A stretch of DNA of 64,000 nucleotides from Elusimicrobiota bacterium. GTDB lineage: Bacteria > Elusimicrobiota > Elusimicrobia > Elusimicrobiales > UBA9959. The DNA lies in contig JACRER010000016.1 of the NCBI GenBank assembly GCA_016234365.1, forward strand, positions 1-64,000. Reading direction: 5' to 3'. The notes beneath the pieces are model-generated. The model was not told where the DNA came from. It saw only the letters and a list, made by a program, of their open reading frames with translations, and made no database searches. The translations under genes were made by a program, and so were the position numbers. Positions 44,152 through 53,174 of the stretch are shown piece after piece. The first letter of the stretch is position 1. Each line of letters opens with the position of its first letter.

Positions 44152-44178
44152 AAAAGGCCCGGGCAACCGGGCCTTTTT
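44152..44178. terminator. Terminator after dctP
   Basis: AAAAGGCCCGG / CCGGGCCTTTT with a GCAA tetraloop, between convergent genes; effective in both directions. Confidence 0.93.
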
Positions 44179-44201
44179 GCATCGAGTGCCCCCCACTTTC
44201 G

Positions 44202-45197
44202 CTAATCGTGCTTACCGTTGCCGGGTTTGCCCCGCTCGTCTTCGGCTTTGCCATCAAGGAACTTGATTAACCAGCCGGCGTCGTCTTTAATTATCTTGAG
44301 GGCCTCGTCGGTTATGACGCGGTGGCACTGTTTCTTGTGTTTGTGCCAGTCATCCCGGTCCCAGTCGCGGAAGAAATCCTTATAATCATCTTCGCGGCCG
44401 TGCTCTTTGCGGAAGGTGGACCACTCGCGTTCTTCGTCACAGGCATCAGGCTTGTCGCACTTGCGGCTGGCCAGTTCCAGGCGTTTCACGAAAAGCTTCA
44501 GCACATTGGCCGCAGGCTTACAGCCCTTGGTCTTGGATGTCTTGTGCTTTTCACAAACGCCAGCCAGTTTCTCGGCCAGCTCTATGTTCTTTGTAAGGCT
44601 GCCCACGAACTTATCGTCGCCGAGCTGGTTGAGCTGCCGGGCCACAAGAACATCGTTGCGTAGCGTGTTAAAGACAACAGTCTTGGCCACAACAAGGGGC
44701 GGGGCATCCGGGGCAGGATTATATCCCACAGATAATGTCTCCGACTGCCCCATAGTCGAGAAGCCAAACGACTCATAAGGCTGCATTGTAAGATTCGATT
44801 TGTGGAAGTCGGCAAATAGCCGATATCCCCCAATTTGCTTCCCGACGATCTGTATTATATAGTTACCGGGCAAAGGTCTATGTATATACAATTCCCTATA
44901 GGCCGCTTCATCTCCCCCCCCCCCAGTATTATCCGCTATCCCCTCAACCGTGTAATTCGATTCCGGAATTTCATAAACTTCCTTTATCAGCAACGTTTCA
45001 TTAAAAGGTGCCGCCGCATCATAACCTGTTCTGCGCCCCTGCGGGTCAATCACGACAACCTCAGCCGGAGTGTCTTGCGCTGTATTGGATGAGTTGTAAA
45101 TACGAATCGTAATACTGCTTCTGTCCTGCGCACTCGACAGTGCGGGGCACAAAAATATTGCGCTCAAAACAGACGCACAGAAATGGCTGTTTTTCAT
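44202..45197 (-). CDS. Secreted protein, last gene of the C39 operon
   Basis: 331 aa, signal peptide MKNSHFCASVLSAIFLCPALSSA. N-half of beta type (SITIRIYNSSNTAQDTPAEVVVIDP, GNYIIQIVGKQIGGYRLF), like a pre-peptidase or Ig-like domain. C-half is helical, highly charged, with several Cys (GVCEKHKTSKTKGC, KCDKPDAC) and a Trp/Asp/His/Lys-rich stretch (WDRDDWHKHKKQCH) that could bind metal. Start codon overlaps the stop of the FN3/C39 gene. Family unknown; a substrate or partner of the upstream peptidase-like protein is possible. Confidence 0.8.
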   Translation of the reverse strand: MKNSHFCASVLSAIFLCPALSSAQDRSSITIRIYNSSNTAQDTPAEVVVIDPQGRRTGYDAAAPFNETLLIKEVYEIPESNYTVEGIADNTGGGGDEAAYRELYIHRPLPGNYIIQIVGKQIGGYRLFADFHKSNLTMQPYESFGFSTMGQSETLSVGYNPAPDAPPLVVAKTVVFNTLRNDVLVARQLNQLGDDKFVGSLTKNIELAEKLAGVCEKHKTSKTKGCKPAANVLKLFVKRLELASRKCDKPDACDEEREWSTFRKEHGREDDYKDFFRDWDRDDWHKHKKQCHRVITDEALKIIKDDAGWLIKFLDGKAEDERGKPGNGKHD

Positions 45198-47236
45198 ATG
45201 GTTCCTTTGGCAATCATTCGAATACTGACAATCTCTTTAGGGTTCCCGTTTGCTATTAAATTGAAATAATCTTTGAGAGTCGCCACCCGTGTATTATTAT
45301 TGCCTGGGTCATTTATATAAATTGCATCACCACATTTCTTCGTGACCACAACAAAATGTGTGCGCCCCACCCTGGAGGTACTATATAACTCCAAAACAAC
45401 GGGGTTGTCATTTTTCAACCCAGCATCCAACAACGAGTTCAGTTGCGCGGCCGTGCCAGTTGTTTTTTTATATTGCACAGCAACCCCGCTCGCTGTTATC
45501 GCGTCGACCATTGCGGGCAGATACACAGACTTACCATCAAACCCCCCCGGAGTGTTCTTCAGCGTTTTATTTAATTCGCCTGGATCCGTGTTGTAGCCCT
45601 GCTTTTTAACAACTTGTGCGGCAGCAGTTAACAAGCATCCTAATGCACCTATTTTCTGGGTTGTGTGATCGTAATCATCATCCCACCAGGTGTTCATACC
45701 GTCGTCATACTGCTTCCAGTTCGGCACACCGGCCACTTCCACGCAGGTCTCCGCCGAGACGCAGTTGGACAAGCCGGAAATGTTTCCCGCCTCATCCGCC
45801 GTCTTCAGCGCGAAAAAATACGTCGTCGCGGGCGAAAGCCCCTTTACAATGAACGTCTCCGCGGAACCGGCTGCCTGCGGGACAGAAACGTCTTGGGCTC
45901 GTACGGCGGCGGCGAACTCTGCGTCCGTCGTTATCTGCCCGGCCGCGCTATACCCTAAATCATATGAGGCGGCTGTCCCCGTGTTCCCATCGTCGCCGGG
46001 CGCGGTCCAGGCCAAAGTGATCGTATCTCTGGAGACGGCCGTGACGGACAGGCTAGTGACGGCGGCGGGAGGAGCGGCGTCCTCTTCCCCGCCTTGGCTC
46101 CAGGACTCCAGGTAGAATTCGTCGAATCCGCTGTCGGTGTTCCAGGTGTGATAGCCGGCTATGCGCATGTTCAGGTCGTCGTCCACATAAACCGTTTCCA
46201 GACTGCCCTCGTCCGGCTTTTGCAGTATCAGCGGGTTCCAGGCGGAAGAGCCGTCAGCGTTAAGCTTCGTTACGGCTGGGGCCCACGTATCCTTCATATT
46301 GCCGGCGATGTACGCGGCGCCGGCCTTGTCCACGGCCACCGCTTTGGGCCAGGACCAGTTATCGAAAGCCGTAATGAACACAGGCTCCGACCACACGCCG
46401 GAACCGTTCACCCGCCGGATAGAGAATCCCGCCGCACCGTCGCCGACTATTTCGTTACCGATAAAAACCATGCCGCCGGTCGGATCGCCGCCGGCTTTGA
46501 GCTGCGGCGATTCGTCGAAGGCGGCGTCCTTCAGATATTCGCCTTCCAGTTGGCCGAGGCCGGGAGTGTACTTGAGCATGAAATACCTGTAAGTATAGTC
46601 GTCCTTACAGGAATAGCCTCCCACTAAAACCTCCCCAGAAGCGCTTATATGCACTCCGCCGGAAGGGATAGCCGCGCCGGAACAAGTCTGCTGGTCTACG
46701 GGAAAATATTCCTGCTCGCCGGCCAGTTCCAACTCCGGACTATAACGGAATGTCACGGTTTTATACCTGCCTGCTGATTGGTCATAGACTGACTCGGCGG
46801 CGTATATGTTGCCTGCGTCAACGGCGACACCATATCCATCGGGCCAGTAACCGGGCCCGCTATAAGGCAGCGAAACGCTGCCCGAGAGATTACCACCGGC
46901 ATCATACTTCATCAACTGAGCGGTTTTGGCCCCGAGGTCTGAAAAAGAAACGTAGGCGTTCCCAGATCCGTCGACGGCCAGGGCGGTCGCGTAACCCCAG
47001 CTGCCGCTCAACTGCGCGGTCCAGGCCGACTTCCCGCCGGACACCAGCGTGAGCGTCTGGCTGCCCAACAGATAAATCCCCGCGGGGGCCTGCGCCGCAC
47101 CCACAAAGTAATCGTAAGTCCCGGCCATGTCGAATACCGCACGCGCTGCCAGTTCAGGGAACGCCGCCTGCAATACCGACGGCGCGACCATGGACAGCGC
47201 GGCGAAGAGAAGAGTGGCGTGCCGTCTCATTGCCAC
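45194..47236 (-). CDS. Secreted beta-propeller/FN3 protein with a C39-like peptidase domain
   Basis: 680 aa. Signal peptide, then repeated blade-like sequences (ALAVDGSGNAYVSFS, GVAVDAGNIYAAES, AVAVDKAGAAYIAGN) indicating an NHL/SBBP-type propeller to about 380, a fibronectin type III domain about 395-500 (VTSLSVTAVSRDTITLAWTAP), and a Peptidase_C39_2-type papain fold from about 510: LGCLLTAAAQVV has the nucleophile Cys, THFVVVTK the His and YINDPG the Asp. C39 enzymes in ABC exporters cut double-Gly leaders; secreted stand-alone forms are less understood. Its start overlaps the preceding gene by 10 bp. Confidence 0.87.
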   Translation of the reverse strand: MAMRRHATLLFAALSMVAPSVLQAAFPELAARAVFDMAGTYDYFVGAAQAPAGIYLLGSQTLTLVSGGKSAWTAQLSGSWGYATALAVDGSGNAYVSFSDLGAKTAQLMKYDAGGNLSGSVSLPYSGPGYWPDGYGVAVDAGNIYAAESVYDQSAGRYKTVTFRYSPELELAGEQEYFPVDQQTCSGAAIPSGGVHISASGEVLVGGYSCKDDYTYRYFMLKYTPGLGQLEGEYLKDAAFDESPQLKAGGDPTGGMVFIGNEIVGDGAAGFSIRRVNGSGVWSEPVFITAFDNWSWPKAVAVDKAGAAYIAGNMKDTWAPAVTKLNADGSSAWNPLILQKPDEGSLETVYVDDDLNMRIAGYHTWNTDSGFDEFYLESWSQGGEEDAAPPAAVTSLSVTAVSRDTITLAWTAPGDDGNTGTAASYDLGYSAAGQITTDAEFAAAVRAQDVSVPQAAGSAETFIVKGLSPATTYFFALKTADEAGNISGLSNCVSAETCVEVAGVPNWKQYDDGMNTWWDDDYDHTTQKIGALGCLLTAAAQVVKKQGYNTDPGELNKTLKNTPGGFDGKSVYLPAMVDAITASGVAVQYKKTTGTAAQLNSLLDAGLKNDNPVVLELYSTSRVGRTHFVVVTKKCGDAIYINDPGNNNTRVATLKDYFNLIANGNPKEIVSIRMIAKGTI

Positions 47237-47766
47237 GTCCTTATAAAGACCATATTCCCGGAAGTCTCTATCGGTTCCTTGCCTGCCCTGTACGCCCGCA
47301 CCTTGTACGCGCAGGTTCCGTTGGGGGTGTTCTCCGAAGCGAAACGGTACTCGTAGACATACGCGCCGTTGATGTTTTTTGGAGCGTCGGTTATCGTCGC
47401 CTCTTCAAGGAGCGCTCCGGAACCGTCGAAGATCTTCACTTCCACTTTGTCCGCCAGGCCAGCTTCAATATGTATCACGGGATGCTTCATGCCTATGGCA
47501 GGATTAGGCTGGGCATAGACCAGGCGGAACTTGAAAGCCCTGGCGGCTGCTTCGGTCCTGGCGGATTTTATGGTTGCGCGCCGGGCCTCGAACTTCTCAC
47601 GCCCCTTAAGAATGGCGCCTATGTGGCTGCGATACGCCGCCGGGGCCGCCGTGGACTTATAAATTTCGTAAAGTTTATCGGTTTTTTTGTCAGCGGCATG
47701 AAAATCCCCTACGGAACCAATGAACAGCAAAACAAATATAAATACGATGCTGGCGATTTTTTCCAT
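47227..47766 (-). CDS. Exported protein with a C-terminal Ig-like (FlgD-type) fold
   Basis: 179 aa from ATG 47766 (MEKIASIVFIFVLLFIGSV), chosen because it begins the signal sequence. Helical basic middle (REKFEARRATIKSARTEAA), then beta-rich C-half with KHPVIHIEAGLADKVEVKIFD and TCAYKVRAYRAGKE, as in FlgD_ig or por-type sorting domains. First gene of the three-gene secreted operon. Role unknown. Confidence 0.75.
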   Translation of the reverse strand: MEKIASIVFIFVLLFIGSVGDFHAADKKTDKLYEIYKSTAAPAAYRSHIGAILKGREKFEARRATIKSARTEAAARAFKFRLVYAQPNPAIGMKHPVIHIEAGLADKVEVKIFDGSGALLEEATITDAPKNINGAYVYEYRFASENTPNGTCAYKVRAYRAGKEPIETSGNMVFIRTWQ

Positions 47767-47823
47767 GCATTCCCCCCGAACCACAAGGCTGATACTATAA
47801 CTTACCTTCCGGCACTGTCAAAT

Positions 47824-47832
47824 TGTTATAAT
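47824..47832 (+). promoter_or_regulatory. Extended -10 promoter for the fluoride riboswitch transcript
   Basis: TGTTATAAT (TGnTATAAT form); no clear -35, as common for extended -10 promoters. Start expected near 47839. Confidence 0.65.
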
Positions 47833-47837
47833 TTATC

Positions 47838-47929
47838 CACGGCGATGATGTCCGCCGCCCCGGCCCGACGGGGGAACCGCGCGCGAGCGCTGATGACCTC
47901 TACCCCTCAAGGTAGAGGTCTTTGTTTTC
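47838..47929 (+). promoter_or_regulatory. Fluoride (crcB-motif) riboswitch with its terminator
   Basis: The leader contains GGCGATGATGTCCGCC (47841), an optional hairpin CCCCG/CGGGG, GAACCGC, a GCGC-GCGA-GCGC stem, and GCTGATGACCTCTACC, the order and invariant bases of the crcB fluoride riboswitch. The 3' part pairs with the downstream GGTAGAGGTC to make a 10-bp terminator (47895-47920) followed by TTTGTTTT, so fluoride binding should permit read-through. The GGCG/CGCC pseudoknot partners are both present. Confidence 0.87.
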
Positions 47930-47942
47930 GTGGAGATTAATT

Positions 47943-49070
47943 ATGGAACCTGACAAGATACCGCTGATAGCCGGGCTGCTGGTCTTCGCGGCCAGCGTCC
48001 TGAGCCTGAAACTGGGCGTCTCGGTAGCCATCTTCGAACTGCTGCTGGGCACCGCCGCCGGAAGCCTTGGCCTTGCCGCGCCCGACTGGATGACCTATAT
48101 CGCCGGGTTCGGCGGCATAGTGCTGACCTTCCTGGCCGGCGCGGAAGTCGACTCAAAACTGCTCAGGGAAAACTTCCGGCAGGCCGCGGCCATCGGCACC
48201 CTGTCCTTCCTGGCCCCGTTAGCCGCAGGCGCGCTTTTCTGCCATTACGCCGCGGGCTGGAGCCGCGAAGCCTCGCTCATAGCCGGCATCGCCCTGTCTG
48301 AAACTTCGCTCGCGGTGGTTTATTCCGTGCTGACGGAAACCGGCCTTGGCAGGACCAGGACCGGCAAGATGCTGATGGCCTGCACCTTTCTAACCAACAC
48401 GCTCACAGCCCTGGCGCTCAGCGTCGCCTTCCTGAAACCCGGTCTCTATACGCTGGTCTTCCTGGGGGCCTGCGGCACTTTCCTGCTGTTCGCTGGCCGC
48501 ATTTCCGCCTGGCTGATGAGCCGCCCGGCCCTGGCCGGTAAAACCGTAGAGCCGGAGATAAAATATATTTTCGCGGCGCTCCTGGCTTTCGTCTACCTGG
48601 CCGAGCTCGGAGCAGGGCAGGCCATGCTGCCGTCTTTCCTGTTCGGCCTGGCGCTGGCCCCGCAGCTTTCCGGCGCGCACGCGCCCGTAAAGGAGCGCCT
48701 GCGCACGGTGGCCTACGCTTTCATAACTCCGTTCTTCTTCATCGCGGCCGGCATGAAAGTTTCCCCGGCCGCGCTGATGGGCGCCGCCGGGCTCTTTGTC
48801 GCGCTGTTGCTGGTAAAGCAGGCGGCCAAATTCGCCGGGGTCTATTTCCTGGCGGCCAAATTTTTTCCCCGGGAGCGGGGCCGCTTCACGCTGCTCATGT
48901 CCACGGGTCTTACCTTCGGTCTGATGGCCGCCATGTACGGGGCCAGGGCCGGCCTGCTGGACGCAGGGCAGTATTCGCTCTTGACCGGCGTGCTGCTGGC
49001 CAGCGCGGTCCTGCCCACCTTTGTGGCGCAGCGCTGGTTCCTGCCCGTCGAGGGCGAGGATATAGTCTAG
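47943..49070 (+). CDS. Cation/proton antiporter under fluoride control
   Basis: 375 aa, about eleven to twelve membrane segments, CPA2-type Na+/H+ exchanger. Start at ATG 47943 with GGAG 7 nt upstream; the track's earlier TTG lies in the terminator tail. Conserved features: FLAGAEVDSKLL (acidic residue in the membrane as in NapA-like transporters), GIALSETSLAVVYSVL, and FIAAGMKVSP. Antiporters of this type are a known member of fluoride-riboswitch regulons beside CrcB and CLC-F, and may contribute to F- tolerance. Ends overlapping the convergent SUMF gene by 4 bp. Confidence 0.9.
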   Translation: MEPDKIPLIAGLLVFAASVLSLKLGVSVAIFELLLGTAAGSLGLAAPDWMTYIAGFGGIVLTFLAGAEVDSKLLRENFRQAAAIGTLSFLAPLAAGALFCHYAAGWSREASLIAGIALSETSLAVVYSVLTETGLGRTRTGKMLMACTFLTNTLTALALSVAFLKPGLYTLVFLGACGTFLLFAGRISAWLMSRPALAGKTVEPEIKYIFAALLAFVYLAELGAGQAMLPSFLFGLALAPQLSGAHAPVKERLRTVAYAFITPFFFIAAGMKVSPAALMGAAGLFVALLLVKQAAKFAGVYFLAAKFFPRERGRFTLLMSTGLTFGLMAAMYGARAGLLDAGQYSLLTGVLLASAVLPTFVAQRWFLPVEGEDIV

Positions 49071-50134
49071 CGCGTCTTGCCGGCAGCGTCCTCTTCGGCG
49101 AGGCGCTCCATTTCTGCTTTGCCGGCCGCGCAGCGAAAGCCTATATCGTCGTTGGCCCTGGAGCTGCTGGCGCGGTTGCCGGAGCGCAGCGAATCCGCGT
49201 CAAAGTCCCAGGAGCCGCCGCGGATAGAGTTTTCCCGGCCTGTAGCCGGCCCCGCCGGGGCGATGCGCTCGCTGGCGGCGTAATACCCTTTTCCGTAGAA
49301 GTCCGAAGTCCACTCCCACACGTTGCCGTGCATGTCATAAAGTCCAAAAGCGTTCGGCTTCAGGGCCCCGACCGGGTGCGGGAGGCCGCCGGAGTTCCCT
49401 TCATACCAGGCGTACCCGCCAAGGCCCGCCGCGGAATCGCCAAAACTGTAAGCGCTCCCGGAACCGGCGCGGGCGGCGGTTTCCCATTCGGCCTCGGTCG
49501 GCAGCCGTTTCCCCAACCGCGCGCAGTAGGCGGCGGCGTCTTTTACGGTCACGCCCATCACCGGGCAGTTCGGACAGGCCGCCATCAGGCCTTCGTCGCG
49601 CTTATAATGCGTAGCGGTGCCGGCCTGCACGCTGAACTTACTTCCCGGCTTAGCCCATTCCGGGAAATTGGCCTGTGTCTCTTCCGCAAATTTGAAGTAA
49701 TCCGCCATGGTCGCCTCGCGAGCGTCCACATAGAACGCCGACAGCCTTACCGTGTGGAGAGGGTGTTCATCCGGGTCTCCCGCGCCTTCCGGAGACCCTA
49801 CCTGGTACTCGCCTCCGGGTATCAGCGCCATGCCGGCGGTCCGGGTTTTCAGCGTAGTCAACCGCTTTTGAAGAAGGAACTCATCCGCGGAGCCCAGACA
49901 GCCGCCGCATGCGGCCGCGCCCGCCGGGGAAACTATGAACGCGATTTTCTCCTCGTTGAGCCCCCTGGGCGGCGCCGGCTGCGGCGCGGCCGCTGCGCCT
50001 TTGCCGGACTCCCGCCAGAAAAAAACCGAAGCCGCCAGCGCCAGGAGGGAAACCGCCAGATAGACCGGGAACCCCGCCGGCTTTGGCGCAAGGTGTTTGC
50101 CGCAATGCGGGCAGGCGTCGTGAGGCTTGCTCAT
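49067..50134 (-). CDS. Membrane-anchored SUMF1/FGE-fold protein
   Basis: 355 aa. N-terminal zinc-ribbon (ACPHCGKHL), membrane anchor about 23-40, a CGGCLGS motif near 75, and a C-type-lectin-like SUMF domain from about 100: MALIPGGEYQVGSPEG, EATMADYFKFAEE, RLPTEAEWETAARAG, GNVWEWTSDFYG, RGGSWDFD and GFRCA. The pair of catalytic Cys used by formylglycine-generating enzymes is missing (SGNRASSSRAND has none), so it is probably not an FGE; its role is unknown, perhaps structural or a binding module. Confidence 0.85.
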   Translation of the reverse strand: MSKPHDACPHCGKHLAPKPAGFPVYLAVSLLALAASVFFWRESGKGAAAAPQPAPPRGLNEEKIAFIVSPAGAAACGGCLGSADEFLLQKRLTTLKTRTAGMALIPGGEYQVGSPEGAGDPDEHPLHTVRLSAFYVDAREATMADYFKFAEETQANFPEWAKPGSKFSVQAGTATHYKRDEGLMAACPNCPVMGVTVKDAAAYCARLGKRLPTEAEWETAARAGSGSAYSFGDSAAGLGGYAWYEGNSGGLPHPVGALKPNAFGLYDMHGNVWEWTSDFYGKGYYAASERIAPAGPATGRENSIRGGSWDFDADSLRSGNRASSSRANDDIGFRCAAGKAEMERLAEEDAAGKTR

Positions 50135-50164
50135 GTTGTTACCTCGTGATGTTAAGTGCGGCCT

Positions 50165-51838
50165 TCAGAACAGGCCGGTGATGTTGCCTTCGGCGTCGAT
50201 GTCGATGTTCTCGGAAGCGGGGTGCTCCGGCAGGCCGGGCATGCGCATGATGTCGCCGGTGATGGGGATAATGAATCCCGCGCCGGAGGCTATCTCTATC
50301 TCGCGCACGGTGACCACAAAATCCTTGGGCCGGCCTATCAGGTCCGGGTTATCCGAAAGGGATTTCTGAGTCTTGGCTATGCAGACCGGCAGTTTGTCCA
50401 GGCCCAGGCCGGTTATCTTTTCCAGGTCCTTCTTGGCCTTGGCCGTGTAGTCGATATGTTTTGCGCCGTACATCTTGCCCGCAATGGCCTCTATCTTCTT
50501 TTCTACGGGCCACTCCCACTCGTAGACCGGCTTGAAGCCGCAGGTCTTTTTGGCGTCCACGGTGGCGGCTACTATTTCCGCCAGTTCCACCGCGCCGGCG
50601 CCGCCGCGGCCCCACACGTCGGCCACGGCCACGGGCACGCCAAGCTGGGCGCACTTGGCCTTTACCACCGCTATTTCCTCGTCGGTGTCGGAAGTGAACT
50701 TATTCAGCGCTATCACGGGGGAGAGTTCGAACTGCTTCATGTTCTCCACGTGCTTCTCCAGGTTCTCCAGACCCCTCTTTACAGCGGCCGGGTCGGGCTT
50801 GCCCAGTTCCTTCAGGCCCACGCCGCCGTGGTACTTGAGCGCGCGCACCGTGGCCACCAGCACCGCGGCGCTGGGGCAAAGACCCGCATAGCGGCACTTG
50901 ATGTCCAGGAATTTTTCCGCGCCCAGTTCGAAAGCGAAGCCGGCCTCGGTCACGACGTAGTCGGAAAGACTCAGCCCCATACGGGTGGCTATGATGGAGT
51001 TGCAGCCGTGCGCGATGTTGGCGAACGGTCCGCCGTGGATGATGGCCGGCGTGCCCTCGGAAGTCTGCACCAGGTTGGGCATCAGCGCGTCTTTCAGGAG
51101 CGCCGCCATGGCGCCGTGGGCCTTGAGGTCGCGCGCGTACACCGGCTTGCGGTCGTAGGTATAACCGACGAAAATGTTGCCCAATTTTTCCTTAAGATGC
51201 TGCAGATCGTTGGACAGGCAGAAGATGGCCATCACTTCGGAAGCGGCCACTATGTCGAAGCCGGTCTCGCGCGGCACGCCGCTCATGGTGCCGCCCAGCC
51301 CCACTATGATCTTGCGCAGGGAGCGGTCGTTCATGTCCATCACGCGCTTCCAGGTTACGGTGCGCGGGTCCAGGCCGAGGTTGCTCTTCTTGTTCTGGAT
51401 ATTGTTGTCGATGATGGCGGCCAGCAGGTTATGCGCCTTCTCTATGGCCGCGAAGTCGCCGGTGAAGTGGAGGTTGATGTCCTCCATGGGCAGCACCTGC
51501 GAGCGGCCGCCGCCGGTGGCGCCGCCCTTTATGCCGAACACCGGGCCGAGCGACGGCTCGCGCAGCACGACGGTGGTCTTCTTCCCTATCCGGTTGAGAC
51601 CCAGCGTCAGGCCTATTGAAACGGTGGTCTTGCCCTCTCCGGCCGGGGTGGGCGAGATGGCCGAGACCAGCACCAGCTTCCCAGTTTTCGCCTTCTCGGG
51701 GTTTATCAGTTTGAGCGGCAGCTTGGCCTTATACTTGCCGAAATAGTGCAGTTCTTCGGCCGGAACGCCGAGCAGCGCGGCGATCTCGTCGATATGTTTG
51801 AGCTTTATAGTGCGGGCTATTTCAATATCCGTAGGCAT
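50165..51838 (-). CDS. fhs: Formate-tetrahydrofolate ligase
   Basis: ATP-dependent formyl-THF synthesis, entry of formate into one-carbon metabolism or the methyl branch of the Wood-Ljungdahl pathway. 557 aa, full length. Conserved motifs: ISPTPAGEGKTTVSIGL (P-loop), REPSLGPVFGIKGGATGGG, HFTGDFAAIEKAHNLLAA, and NKFTSDTDEE. Together with the CooS gene this hints at a C1 route, but no acetyl-CoA synthase is in the window. Cotranscribed with the zinc-ribbon protein (1-bp gap) and ferritin. Confidence 0.97.
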   Translation of the reverse strand: MPTDIEIARTIKLKHIDEIAALLGVPAEELHYFGKYKAKLPLKLINPEKAKTGKLVLVSAISPTPAGEGKTTVSIGLTLGLNRIGKKTTVVLREPSLGPVFGIKGGATGGGRSQVLPMEDINLHFTGDFAAIEKAHNLLAAIIDNNIQNKKSNLGLDPRTVTWKRVMDMNDRSLRKIIVGLGGTMSGVPRETGFDIVAASEVMAIFCLSNDLQHLKEKLGNIFVGYTYDRKPVYARDLKAHGAMAALLKDALMPNLVQTSEGTPAIIHGGPFANIAHGCNSIIATRMGLSLSDYVVTEAGFAFELGAEKFLDIKCRYAGLCPSAAVLVATVRALKYHGGVGLKELGKPDPAAVKRGLENLEKHVENMKQFELSPVIALNKFTSDTDEEIAVVKAKCAQLGVPVAVADVWGRGGAGAVELAEIVAATVDAKKTCGFKPVYEWEWPVEKKIEAIAGKMYGAKHIDYTAKAKKDLEKITGLGLDKLPVCIAKTQKSLSDNPDLIGRPKDFVVTVREIEIASGAGFIIPITGDIMRMPGLPEHPASENIDIDAEGNITGLF

Positions 51839-51839
51839 A

Positions 51840-52535
51840 TTATGCGGGTCCCATTTCCCCGGGCACAGGGCGGTCCGCTATGCCCAGATAACCCTCTATT
51901 TTCTGTTCCAGGAACAGCGCGTCCTCCGGCTTCTCCATGCCGCTCACCAGTTTCTCGCGCCGCCCACCGGTCAGGACCGCGTCCAGGTTGTACGAATAAC
52001 TGACGCCGTTGCGGCCGCGGGAAAGCTTCTCTTCGCAGAACAACTGTTCTATTTCGATGCGCTGCACCACGCGGTTTCCGGGCCAGGGCAGCGGATAATG
52101 CTTTACGCGTATTTCCGCCGGATTAACGTTTATCCGGGTCCTGTTCAGGAACCCGGCCAGCGTGGTGTAAGTGAGGAACACCCCCACCCCGACGTGCCCC
52201 AGCGGGAACAGTATGGCCATCAGCGGCGCGCCCTTGGTAACGGCCGTAGTATACCAGAAGAACAGGAAGCCGTCCCAGAACACGCAGAAGAAGAGCAGGA
52301 ACAGGTACTTGGGGGAGAGCCAGCGCCGCGTTATCACCAGGTCCGCGCCGTCGTTGCCCAGTTCGTAACCGCGCGGCATCGCCACCTGGCGTTTGGCCGC
52401 CGGCTGCACGGCGCCCGGCACCTTGTCCGCAAAGCCGAACACGGCGCCGCACGCGCCGCATTTGGCCATAGCGGACTGGATGTTTATATCCCCGGCCGGC
52501 ACTTCCCGGCCGCAGTGCGGGCATTTGAGATTCAT
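51840..52535 (-). CDS. Zinc-ribbon protein with two membrane segments
   Basis: 231 aa, unknown family. N-terminal zinc ribbon (LKCPHCGREVPAGDI ... AKCGACGAVFGF), then two hydrophobic segments about 75-95 and 105-130 (YLFLLFFCVFWDGFLFFWY), then a cytoplasmic part with an NVNPAEIRVKHYPLPWPGN stretch as in DUF2207 or PH-like domains. Between ferritin and fhs with gaps of 2 and 1 bp, an operon. Confidence 0.78.
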   Translation of the reverse strand: MNLKCPHCGREVPAGDINIQSAMAKCGACGAVFGFADKVPGAVQPAAKRQVAMPRGYELGNDGADLVITRRWLSPKYLFLLFFCVFWDGFLFFWYTTAVTKGAPLMAILFPLGHVGVGVFLTYTTLAGFLNRTRINVNPAEIRVKHYPLPWPGNRVVQRIEIEQLFCEEKLSRGRNGVSYSYNLDAVLTGGRREKLVSGMEKPEDALFLEQKIEGYLGIADRPVPGEMGPA

Positions 52536-52537
52536 GC

Positions 52538-53071
52538 TTAAGCGGCCTGGGCGCCGCCGGCCGGCAGGGTGCGGTCCACGAACACGCGGGTGGAAAGTTC
52601 CTTATCCAGCATCAGCAGGCCGTCCTTGGAATCGCCGATGAGCTTGAGTTTCTCGGTTATCTCCGAGGAATTGGCTTCTTCCTCCACCTGCTCGTCCACG
52701 AACCAGTTGAGCATGCTGGCGGTGGCGTGGTCGCGCTCGGCCAGGGCGATATCCACGATGTTGTTTATCATAGCGGTAACTTTCTGCTCGTGCTCGTAGG
52801 CGGCGGCGAACATCTCCACCGGGGCCTTCCAGTCGGTGCGCACGCCTTCTATGGCCGGCATCACCGGGTGGCCGGCGCGGTCCAGCACGAAGCGGTAGAA
52901 CTTGATGGCGTGGGTCATCTCTTCCTGAGCCTGCACGTAAAGCCAGTTCGCCATACCTTTAAGGTTCATCTCCACGCAGCGCGAGGACATCCCAAGGTAA
53001 AGGTAGGCGGAATAGAGTTCCGCGTTTATCTGCTTATTTATCGCGTCTTCCACTTTTTTATTTATTTTCAT
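52538..53071 (-). CDS. ftnA: Bacterial non-haem ferritin
   Basis: 177 aa, four-helix iron storage protein. Ferroxidase residues can be seen: Glu of INAELYSAYLYLG, Glu/His of EEMTHAIKF, Glu of EHEQKVTAMI, and Gln of FVDEQVEEEA. C-terminal tail Ala/Gly-rich. GGAGT stands before the start. Head of the ftn-zinc-ribbon-fhs operon, divergent from dctQ. Confidence 0.95.
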   Translation of the reverse strand: MKINKKVEDAINKQINAELYSAYLYLGMSSRCVEMNLKGMANWLYVQAQEEMTHAIKFYRFVLDRAGHPVMPAIEGVRTDWKAPVEMFAAAYEHEQKVTAMINNIVDIALAERDHATASMLNWFVDEQVEEEANSSEITEKLKLIGDSKDGLLMLDKELSTRVFVDRTLPAGGAQAA

Positions 53072-53174
53072 GATAGTTACTCCATAAGTTCAAAGCGCAC
53101 CCGGGCGGCTACCCGCCCCCCTACCCGCTATGATACTAAAATCTCCGGGTTTTTTCCCCTCCGGGGCCACTGCC

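Noticed and set aside
49067-50134. Functional formylglycine-generating enzyme
   Set aside because: The catalytic Cys pair is missing, and no sulfatase gene is nearby.
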